From Kingdonia uniflora (taxonomy: Eukaryota > Streptophyta > Magnoliopsida > Ranunculales > Circaeasteraceae): DNA of 64,000 bases. Under the pieces are notes generated by a model. It was not told the DNA's origin, ran no database searches, and worked only from the letters and a program-made list of their open reading frames with translations. This document shows, in pieces, positions 51,382 to 62,087 of this stretch (position 1 is the stretch's first letter; the number at the start of each line of letters is the position of its first letter). The DNA lies in assembly GCA_014058105.1 (NCBI GenBank), contig JACGCM010002742.1, forward strand, positions 496,001-560,000. The letters run 5' to 3'. Position numbers and translations under genes: made by a program.

Positions 51382-53892
51382 ATCCAATCTCAAGAACGTC
51401 TTGCCAGCTGCAAAGCTTCACCGAATTGCGATCTAAACCATCGGAGAGTTACGAATTGCGTACCGGTTAAAAATTTAAGCCGAGAGTATTGTGATTCATT
51501 TGAAAACAATCAGAACATTTATTTAGTCGAAGTGAAACTCTTGAAAATGATCCAACCTCTCAAACGACTTGCCTGTAGCCAAACTTCTCAGAATTGTAAT
51601 GTAAAGCATTGGAGAGGTGTCAAATCCGTACCTGTCTAAAATTCAAGCCTGGAGTATTGAGATTCATTTGGTTACTATCTTAGCATGGATTTTCTCAAAA
51701 CGAAACTCTTTAAAATGATCCAACCGTTCGAACGACTAGCCGGTAGCTAAGATTCCCTGAATAGCGATCTAAAGCCTTGGAGATGCACAAAATCCGTACC
51801 GGTCATAAGTTCAAACAGGGAGTATTGCGATTGATTTGGTTAACTATCCTAGAACGTATTTGGTCAAAATGAACCACTTTAAAATGATCCAACATCTCAA
51901 ATGACTTGCCGCCAGCAAAGCTTCTATGAATAGCGATCTAGAGCATCTGTGAGGTAGGAAATCGCTACCGGTCATAAATTCAAACCGGGATTATAGCGAT
52001 TCATTTGGTAACAATCCTAGCATGCTTTTGGTCTAAACGAAACTTTTAAAAAATATCCAAACTCTCAAACGAGATGCTGATAGCGAAACTTTTCCGAATT
52101 GCGATCTAAAGCATCGGGATGGTACAAAATCTGCACCGGTCAAAATTCAAACTGGGAGAATATCGATTCATTTAGGAGAATTCCAAGCATTTTCCTGGCA
52201 TGAAAAAACTCATGAAAGCATCAATCCTCTCTAATGAGTTGCCAGTAGCCAAGCTTCTCCGAATTACTATCTAAAGCCCTGGTGAGGTACAAGATCTGTT
52301 CAGTTCTAAAATTCAATACTCCAGGCTATTGCGATTCATTTGGGGCAATCCCAGAATATTTTGTCAAAACGAAACTCTTAAAAACGATCTAGGCTCTCAA
52401 ATGACATGCCGGTAGTCAAGCTTCTTTAATAGCGATTTAAAGCATCAGAGAGGTACGAAACCCGTACCAGTAAAAAGTTCAAACTTTGAGTTTTACGAGT
52501 CATTTGGTGACTATCCTAGCATGTATTTTGTCGAAACAAAACTCTTTAAAATGATCCCACCACTTAAACTAATTGCCGCCAGCAAAACTTCTCTGAATAT
52601 CGATCTAAAGCATCTGCAAGGTACAAAAATTGTACCCGTCATAAATTTAATCTGGGATTATAGTAAATCATTTGGTATATTTCATTGTATGTTTTCGGTC
52701 TAAGCGAAACTCTTAGAAAATATCCAAACTCTCAAACGAGTTGCTGATTGCGAAGGTTCTCCGAATTGCGATCTAAAGCATCGGGATGGTACGAAATCCG
52801 TACCGGTCAAAAATTCAAATTGGGACTATATCGATTTATCTTGGGGAATTCATAGCATGTTGTCAGGCATGAACAAACTCAAAAACCCGATCGATCCACC
52901 AAATTCATTTCCGGTAGCCAAGCTTCTTCGAATTACAATCTGAAGCAACGGAGAGGTACAAAATCCGTTAGGTTCTAAAATTCAAACCGGGAGTATTGTG
53001 ATTCATTTGGGAACAATCCAAGAATATTTGTTCGAAACGAAACTCTTAAAGATGATCCAACCTCTCAAACGGCTTGACGGCAGCCAAGCTTCTCTGAATA
53101 GCGGTTTAAAGCATCGGAGAGGTACGAAATCCGTACCGGTTAAAAAGTTCAACCTGAGAGTATTGCGATTCATTTCGTAACAATCCTAGAATGAATTTGG
53201 CCATAACGAAACTCTTCAAAATGATTCAACCTCTCAAATGACTTGCCGCCAACAAAGCATCTCTGAATAGAGATTTAAAGCATCAGAGAGGTACGAAGCC
53301 CGTACCTGTCAAAAGTTTAAACTGGGAGTATTGCGATTCATTTGGTAACTATCCTAGAATGTATTTGGTCGAAACAAAATCTTTTAAGTGATCCAACCTC
53401 TTAAACAACTGCTGCCTGCAAAGCTTCTCTGAATACCAATCTAAAGCATCAGTGAGGTACGAAATCGGTACCGGTAAAAAATTCAAGCCAGGATTATAGC
53501 GATTCATTTAAAACAATCCTAGCATGTTTTTGGTCTAAACAAAACCCGTAAAAAATATCCAAATTCTCAAACGAGTTGCTGATAGCGAAGCTTCTCCGAA
53601 TTGCAATCTAAAACATCGGGAACGTACGAAATCTGTATAAGTCAAAAATTAAAACTAGGAATGTATCGATACATTTATGAACATTCCAAGCATGTTATGA
53701 GGCATGGAAAAGCTCATATAAGCTATCTATCCTGTTAAATGAGTTGCTGCTAGCCAAACTTCTTCGAATTACTTGCAAAAGCACCGGGGAGGTACAAAAT
53801 CTGTTATGTTCTTAAAATCTAACCGGGAGTACTGTGATTCATTTGGAAAAAATCCTAGCATGTTGTCGGGCGATACAAAACTCTTATAAATG
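51382..53892 (+). repeat. 15-mer HOR, complete copy 1
   Basis: 2511 bp, fifteen units. Anchors near 51382, 51549, 51718, 51886, 52054, 52222, 52388, 52554, 52720, 52889, 53056, 53223, 53391, 53557 and 53724. Units 1-5 correspond to A-B2-C-O-K of the six-monomer cassette. Diagnostic strings include CAACCGTTCGAACGACTAGC (unit 3), GAGATGCACAAAATCCG and ACCCGATCGATCCACC (unit 10). Confidence 0.85.
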
Positions 53893-56405
53893 ATCCAATC
53901 TCACAACCGTCTTGCCAGCAGCAAAGCTTCACCGAATTGCAATCTAAGCTATCGGAGAATTAGGAATTGCGTACCGGTTAAAAATTTAAACCGTGAGTAT
54001 TGCGATTCATTTGGTAACAATCTGAGCATTTATTTAGTCGATGTGAAATTCTTTAAAATGATCCAACCTCTTAAACGACTTGCCTGTAGCTAAGCTTCTC
54101 AGAATTGTAATGTAAAGCATTGGAGAGGTATCAAATCCGTACCGGTCTAAAATTCAAGCCTGGAGTATTGAGATTCATTTGGTAACTATCTTAGCATGGA
54201 TTTTCTTAAAACAAAACTCTTAAAAATGATCCAACCGTTCGAATGACTAGCCGGTAGCTAAGATTCCCTGAATAGCGATCTAAAGCATCGGAGATGCACA
54301 AAATCGGTACCGGTCAGAAGTTCAAACAGGGAGTATTGCGATTGATTTGGTAACTATCCTAGAATGTATTTGGTCGAAACGAACCACTTTAAAATGATGC
54401 AACATCCCAATGACTTGTCGCCAACAAAACATCTTTGAATAGCGATCTAGAGCATCTGTGAGGTAGGAAATCGCTACCGGTCATAAATTCAAACCGGGAT
54501 TATAACGATTCATTTGGTAACAATCCTAGCATGTTTTCGGTCTAAACGAAACTTTTAAAAAATATCCAAACTCTCAAACGAGATGCTGATAGCGAAACTT
54601 TTCCGAATTGCGATCTAAAGCATCGGGATGGTACAAAATCCGCACCGGACAAAAATTCAAACTGGGAGAATATCCATTCATTTAGGAGAATTCCATGCAT
54701 TTTCCTGGCATGAAAAAACTCATGAAAGCGATCGATCCTCTCTAATGAGTTGCCGGCAGCCAAGCTTCTCTGAATTACTATCTAAAGCCCTGGTGAGGTT
54801 CAAGATCTGTTCAGTTCTAAAATTCAATACTCCAGGTTATTGCGATTCATTTGAGGGCAATCCCAGAATATTTGGTCAAAACGAAACTCTTAAAAACGAT
54901 CTAGGCACTCAAATGACATGCCGGTAGCCAAGCTTTTCTGAATAGTTATTTAAAGCATCAGAGAGGTACGAAACCCGTACCAGTAAAAAGCTCAAACTTT
55001 GAGCTTTGCGATTCATTTGGTGACTATCCTTGAATGTATTTTCTAAAAAAAACTCTTTAAAATGATCCCACAACTTAAATGAATTGCCGCCAGCAAAGTT
55101 TCTCTGAATAGCGGTCTAAAGCATCAGCAAGGTACGAAAATTGTACCCGTCATAAATTTAATCCGGGATTATAGCAAATCATTTGGTATATTTCATTGTA
55201 TGTTTTCGGTCTAAGCAAAACTCCTAAAAAATATCCAAACTCTCTAACGAGTTGCTGATAGCGAAGCTTCCCCGAATTGCGATCTAAAACATCGGGATGG
55301 TACGAAATCCGTACCGGTCAAAAATTCAAATTGGGACTATATCGATTTATCTTGGGGTATTCCTAGCATGTTGTCCGGCATGAAAAAACTCAAAAACCCG
55401 ATCGATCCACAAAATTCATTTCCGGTAGCCAAGCTTCTTCGAATTACTATCTAAAGCAACGGAGAGGTACAAAATCCGTTATGTTCTAAAATTCAAACCG
55501 GGAGGATTGTGATTCATTTGGGAACAATCCTAGAATATTTGTTCAAAACGAAACTCTTAAAAATGATCCAACCTCTCAAACGGCTTGACGGCAGCCAAGC
55601 TTCTCTGAATAGCGGTTTAAAGCATCGGAGAGGTACGAAATCCGTACCGTTTAAAAAGTTCAACCTGAGAGTATTACGATTCATTTCGTAACTATCCTAG
55701 AATGAATTTGGCCATAACGAAACTCTTCAAAATGATTCAACCTCTCAAACGACTTGCCGCCAACAAAGCATCTCTGAATAGAGATTTAAAGCAACGGATA
55801 GGTACGAAGCCCGTACCTGTCAAAAGTTTAAACTGGGAGTATTGCGATTCATTTGGTAACTATCCTAGAATGTATTTGGTCGAAACAAAATATTTTAAGT
55901 GATCCAACCTCTTAAACAACTTGCTGCCTGCAAAGCATCTCTGAATACTGATCTAAAGCATCTGTGAGGTACGAAATCGACACCGGTAAAAAATTCCAGC
56001 CAGGATTATAGCGATTCATTTGAAAACAATCCTAGCATGTTTTTGTTCTAAACAAAACACGTAAAAAATATCCAAATTCTTAAACGAGTTGCTGATAGCG
56101 AAGCTTCTCCGAATTGCAATCTAAAACATCGGGAACGTACGAAATCTGTACAAGTCTAAAATTAAAACTGGGAATGTATCGATACATTTATGAACATTCC
56201 TAGCATGTTATGAGGCATGAAAAAGCTCATATAAGCTATATATCCTTTTAAATGAGTTGCCGCTAGCCAAGCTTCTTTGAATTACTATCAAAAGCACCGG
56301 GGAGGTACAAAATCTGTTATGTTCTTAAAATCAAACCGGGTGTATTGCGATTCATTTGGAAACAATCCTAGCATGTTGTCGGGCGATACAAAACTCTTAT
56401 AAATG
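53893..56405 (+). repeat. 15-mer HOR, complete copy 2
   Basis: 2513 bp with the same fifteen units in order as 51382-53892. Hand comparison of unit 1 shows about 19 differences in 168 bp, and of units 9-10 about 18 in 336 bp, so the copies are roughly 89-95% alike depending on position. Confidence 0.85.
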
Positions 56406-58157
56406 ATCCAATCTCACAAACGCCTTGCCAGCAGCAAAGCTTCACCGAATTGCGATCTAAACAATCGTAGAGTTACGAATTGCGTACCGGTTAAAAATTT
56501 AAATCGAGAGTATTGCGACTCATTTGGTAACAATCAGAGCATTTATTTAGTCGAAGTGAAACTCTTGAAAATGATCCAACCTCTCAAACGACTTGCCGTA
56601 GCCAAGCTTATCAGAATTGTAATGTAAAGCATTGGAGAAGTATCAAAATCCGTACCGTTCTAAAATTCAAGCCTGGAGTATTGAGATTCATTTGGTAACT
56701 ATCTTTGTATCGATTTTCTCAAAACGAAACTCTTAAAAATGATCCAACCGTTCGAACGACTAGCCGGTAGCTAAGATTCCCTGAATAGCGATCTAAAGCA
56801 TCGGAGATGCACAAAATCCGTACCGGTCAGAAGTTCAAACAGGGAGTATTGTGATTGATTTGGTAACTATCCTAGAATGTATTTGGTCAAAATGAACCAC
56901 TTTAAAATTATCCAACATCTCAAACGACTTGCCGCCAGCAAAGCTTCTTTGAATAGCGATCTAAAGCATCTTTGAGGTAAGAAATCGCTACCGATCATAA
57001 ATTCAAACCGGGATTATAGCGATTCATTTGGTAACAATCCTAGCATGTTTACGGTCTAAACGAAACATTTAAAAAATATCCAAACTCTCAAACGAGATGC
57101 TGATAGCGAAACTTTTCCGAATTGCGATCTAAAGCATCGGGAAGGTACGAAATCCGCACCGGTCAAAAATTCAAACTGGGTGCATATCGATTCATTTAGG
57201 GGCATTCCAAGCATTTTCCTGGCATGAAAAAACTCATGAAAGCGATCGATCCACTCTAATGAGTTGCCGGTAGCCAAGCTTCCCCGAATTACTATCTAAA
57301 GCCCTTGTGAGGTACTAGATCTGTTCAGTTCTAAAATTCAATACTCCAGGCTATTACGATTCATTTGGGAGCAATCCTCAAATATTTGGTCAAAACAAAA
57401 CTCTTAAAAGCGATACAGGCTCTCAAATGACATGCCGGTAGCCAAGCTTCTCTGAATAGCGATTTAAAGCATGAGAGAGGTACGAAGCCCGTACCAGTCA
57501 AAAGTTCAAACTTGGAGCTTTACGATTCATTTGGTGAAAATCCTAGCATGAATTTTATCGAAACAAAACTCTTTAAAATGATCCCACCACTTAAACGAAT
57601 TGCCGCCAGCAAAGCTTCTCTGAATAGCGATCTAAAGCATCTGCAAGGTACGAAAATTGTACGCGTCATAAATTTAATCCGGAATTATAGCAAATCATTT
57701 GGTATAATTCATTGTATGTTTTCAGTCTAAACGAAACTCTTAAAATATATCCAAACTCTCAAACGAGTTGCTGATAGCGAAGCTTCTCCGAATTGCGATC
57801 TAAAGCATCGGGATGGTACGAAATCCGTACCGGTCAAAAATTCAAATTGGGACTATATCAATTTATCTTGGGGCATTCCTAGCTTGTGGCCAGGCATGAA
57901 AAAACTCAAAAACCCGATCGATCCGCTAAATTGGTACATTTATGAACATTCCTAGCATGTTATGAGGCATGAAAAAGCACATATAAGCTATCCATCCTTT
58001 TAAATGAGTTGCCGCTAGCCAAGCTTCTTCGAATTACTATCAAAAGCACCGGGGAGGTACAAAATCTGTTATGTTCATAAAATCTAACCGGGAATATTGC
58101 GATTCATTTGGAAACAATCCTAGCATGTTATCGGGCGATACCAGACTCTTATAAATG
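56406..58157 (+). repeat. 15-mer HOR, copy 3 with 761-bp deletion of units 11-14
   Basis: 1752 bp. Units 1-10 are present (anchors from 56406 to about 57919). Unit 10 breaks near 57934 (GATCCGCTAAATTGGTACAT) and continues in the end of unit 14 (TACATTTATGAACATTCC) and then unit 15. The missing 761 bp equals 4.53 monomers. Confidence 0.85.
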
Positions 58158-59164
58158 ATCTAATCTCACAAACGTCTTGCCAGCAGCAAAGCTTCACCGA
58201 ATTGCGATCTAAACCATCGGAGAGTTACGAATTGCGTACCGGTTAAAAATTTAAACCGAGAGTATTGCGATTCATTTGGTAACAATCTGAGCATTTATTT
58301 AGTCGAAGTGAAACTCTTGAAAATGATCTAACCTCTCAAACAACTTGCCTGTAGCCAAGCTTCTCATAATTGTAATATAAAGCATTGGAGAGGTATCAAA
58401 TCCGTACCGGCCTAAAATTCAAGCCTAGAGTATTAAGATTCATTTGGTAACTATCTTAGCATGGATTTTCTCAATACGAAACTCTTAAAAATAATCCAAC
58501 CGTTCGAACGACCAGCCGATAGCTAAGATTCCCTAATAGCGATCTAAAGCATCGGAGATGCACAAAATCCGTACCGGTCAGAAGTTCAAACAGGGATTAT
58601 TGCGATTGATTTGGTAACTATCCTAGAATGTATTTGGTTGAAACAAACCACTTTAAAATGATCCAACATCTCAAACGACTTGCCGCTAGCAAAACTTCTT
58701 TGAATAGCGATCTAGAGCATCTGTGAGGTAGGAAATTGCTACCGGTCATAAATTCTAACCGGGATTTTAGCGATTCATTTGGTAACAATCCTAGCATGTT
58801 TTCGGTCTAAACGAAACTTTTAAAAAATATCCAAACTCTCAAACGAGTTGTTGGTAGCGAAGCTTCTCCGAATTGCGATATAAAGCATCTAGAAGGTACG
58901 AAATCCGTACCGGTCAAAAATTTAAACCGGGAGTATATTGATTCATTTAGGAGAATTCCTAGCATGTTGTCAGGTATGACAAAACTCATAAAAGCCATCA
59001 AACCTCTCAAATGAGTTGCCGGTAGCTAAACTTCTCAGAATTACTATCTAAAGCACGGGAGATGTACAAAATCCATTTTGTTCTAAAATTCAAACTGGGA
59101 GTATTACGATTCATTTGTGAACAATCCAAGCATGTTGTCGGGTGGTACAAAACTTTTAAAAATC
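58158..59164 (+). repeat. Six-monomer HOR cassette A-B2-C-O-K-Q, copy 8
   Basis: 1007 bp. The first four units carry the markers of the 15-mer HOR (GTTCGAACGACCAGCC, GAGATGCACAAAATCCG). From the K unit at about 58830 the sequence follows the ordinary six-monomer type. The switch therefore happens inside the O/K region, and this is the right edge of the 15-mer domain. Confidence 0.8.
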
Positions 59165-59785
59165 ACCCAATCTCTCAAACGCATGCCAGCAGCAAAGCTT
59201 AACCGAATTGCGATCTAAAGCATCGGCGAGGTACGAAATCCGTACCGGTCAGCAATTCAATCCGGGAGAATTTAGATTCATTTGGTAACTCTCAAACGAG
59301 ATACTGGTTGCCAAGCTTCTCTGAATTATAATCTAAAGCATCGGAGAGGTACAAAATCCGTACCGGTCAAAAAGTCATGGCGGGATTATTGCGATTCATT
59401 TGTTAACAATCCTAGCATATTGTCCGTCAAAGAGAAACTATTAAATATAATCCAACCTCTCTAACAAGTAGCCGGTAGTAAAGCTTCTCAGAATTGCGAT
59501 CTAAAACATCGGAGATGTACAAAATTCGTACCGGCTAAAACTTAAAGCCGGGAGTATTGCGATACATTTGGTAACAATCCTAGCAAATTGTCAGTCAAAG
59601 CGAAACTCTTAAATTTGATTCAACCTCAGTAACGACTTACTGCTAGCCAAGCTTCTTCGAATCACTATCTAAAATACCGGATAGGTACAAAATCCATTTC
59701 GCTTTAAAAATCAAACCGGGAGTATTGCGATTCATTTGAGAACAATCCAAGCATGTTGTCGGGCGATACAACACTATTAATAATG
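59165..59785 (+). repeat. Four-monomer cassette with truncated A/B2' unit, copy 6
   Basis: 621 bp, about 50 bp less than the standard cassette. The sequence TTTGGTAACTCTCAAACGAG at 59281-59300 joins the end of A directly to the middle of the next unit's anchor region. Markers AAAGCTTAACCGAATTG and GGTCAGCAATTCAATC are private to this cassette and the one at 60794. Confidence 0.83.
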
Positions 59786-60793
59786 ATCCAATCTCACAAA
59801 CGTGTTGCCGGTACCAAAGCTTCACCGAATTATGATTTAATGCATCGGAGAGGTACGAAATGCGTACCAGTTAAAAATTTAAATCGACACCATTGCGATT
59901 CATTTGGTAACTATTCGAGCATGAATTGAATTAAAGTGAAACTCTTAAAAATGATCCAACCTCTCAAACGACTTGCTTGTAGCCAAGCTTCTCACAATAG
60001 TAATGTAAAGAATTGGAGAGGTATTAAATCCGTACCGGTCAAAAATTTAAACCTGGAGTATTGAAATTTATTTGGTAACTATCCTAGCAAGGATTTTGTC
60101 AAAACGATACTCTTAAAAACGATCCAGCCGTTCGAACGACTAGCCGGTAGGTAAGATTCTCTGAATAGCGATCTAAGCATCGAAGATGCACAAAATCCGT
60201 ATCGGTCAAAAGTTCAAACAGGGAGTATTGCGATTCATTTGGCAACTATCCTAGCATGTATTTGGCCGAAACAAACCACTTTAAAATGATACAACATCTC
60301 AAACGACTTGCTGGCAGCAAAGCTTCTCTGAATAGTGATCTAGAGCATATGTGAGGTAGGAAATCGCTACCGGTCATAAATTCATACTGGGATTATAGAG
60401 ATTCATTTGGTAACAATCCTAGCATGTTTTCGGTTTAAACAAAACTCTTAAAAAATATCCAAACTCTCAAACGAGTTGCTTGAAGCGAAGCTTCTCTGAA
60501 TTACGATATAAAGCATCTGGAAGGTAAGAAATCCGTACCGGTCAAAAATTCAAACCGGGAGAATATTGATTAAGTTAGGAGAATTCCTAGCATGTTGTCA
60601 GGCATAACAAAACTTATAAAAGCCATCATACCTCTCGAATGAGTTGCTGGTAACCAAGCTTCTCCGAATTACTATCTAAAGCACGGTAGCGGTACTAAAT
60701 CAATTTTGTTCTAAAATTCAAAACGGGAGTATTGCGATTCATTTGGAAACAATCTTAGCATGTTGTCGGGCGATACAAAACACTTAAAAAATG
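59786..60793 (+). repeat. Six-monomer HOR cassette A-B2-C-O-K-Q, copy 9
   Basis: Exactly 1008 bp. A (59786), B2-like (near 59954), C (near 60122, GTTCGAACGACTAGCC), O (near 60289), K (near 60457) and Q (near 60625). Confidence 0.8.
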
Positions 60794-61413
60794 ACCCAAT
60801 CTCTCAAACGCATTGCCGGCAGCAAAACTTAACCGAATTGGGATCTAAAGCATCGAAGTGGTACGAAATCCGTACCGGTCAGCAATTCAATCTGGGAGAA
60901 TTTAGATTCATTTGGTAACTCTTAAATGACTTTCCGGTTGCCAAGCTTCTCAGAATTGTAATCTAAAGCGTCGGAGAGGTATAAATTCGTACTGGTCAAA
61001 AATTCAAGCCAGGATTATTGCGATTCATTTGGAAACAATCCTAGCATATTGTCCGTCAAAGTGAAGCTATTAAATATGATCCAACCTCTCTAACGACTTG
61101 CCGACAGCCACGCTTCTCAGAATTGCGATTTAAGCATCGGAGATGTACAAAATTCGCGCCGGTCAAAAATTCAAGCCGGGAGTATTGCGATACATTTGGT
61201 AACAATCCTAGCATATTGTCAATCAAAGCAAAACTCTTAAATATGATTCAATCTCTCTGACGAGTTTCCGCAAGCCAAGCTTCTTCGAATCACTATCTAA
61301 AGCGCCGGATAGGTACAAAATCCGTTTTGTTTTAAAATTCCAACCGGGAGTATTGCGATTCATTTGAGAACAATCCAAGCATGTTGTTGGGCGATACAAA
61401 ACTATTAATAATG
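60794..61413 (+). repeat. Four-monomer cassette with truncated A/B2' unit, copy 7
   Basis: 620 bp. The same truncation as at 59281 is seen at 60911 (TTTGGTAACTCTTAAATGAC). Together with the six-monomer cassette it forms a 10-unit HOR of about 1629 bp that is repeated once. Confidence 0.83.
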
Positions 61414-62087
61414 ATCCAATCTCATAAATGTGCTGTCGGTAGCAAAGCTTTACCGAATTGCGATTTAAAGCATCGAAGTGGTACGAAATCCGTACCGGTC
61501 AAAATTCAAACCCGGAGTATTGCAATTCATATGGTAACTATCCTGGCATGGATTTTGTCAAAACGAAACTCCTAAAAATGATCCAACCTCTCAAACAAAT
61601 TGTCGCCAACAAAGCTTCACTGATTAGCGATCTAAAGCATCTATGAGGTACAAAATCGGTACCGGTCATAAATTCAAGCCGGGATTACAGCAATTTACTA
61701 GGTAACAATCCAAACATGTTTTCGGTCAAAATGAAACTCTTAAAAAATATTCAAACTCTCAAACGAGTCGCTGGTAGTGAAGCTTCTCCGAATTCCGATA
61801 TAAAGCATCGGGAAGGTACGAAATCCGTACCGGTCAAAAATTCAAATCGGGAGTATATCGATTCATTTGGGAGCATTTCAAGCATGTTGTCAGGCATGAA
61901 AAAAAAACTCATAAAAGCGATCGAACCTCTCAAATAAGTTGCCGGCTGCCAAGCTTTTCCGAATTACTATCTAAAGCACCGGAGAGGTACAAAATCCATT
62001 ATGTTATAAAACTCAAACCGGGAGTATTGCGATTCATTTGTGAACAATCCTAGCATGTTGTCGGGAGATACAAAACTCTTATAATTG
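61414..62087 (+). repeat. Four-unit block A/C-O-K-Q
   Basis: 674 bp. The A unit changes into a C-type tail near 61500-61560 (CTGGCATGGATTTTGTC), then O, K (near 61750) and Q (near 61920) follow. Relative to the six-monomer cassette, two monomers have been lost in register. Confidence 0.7.
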
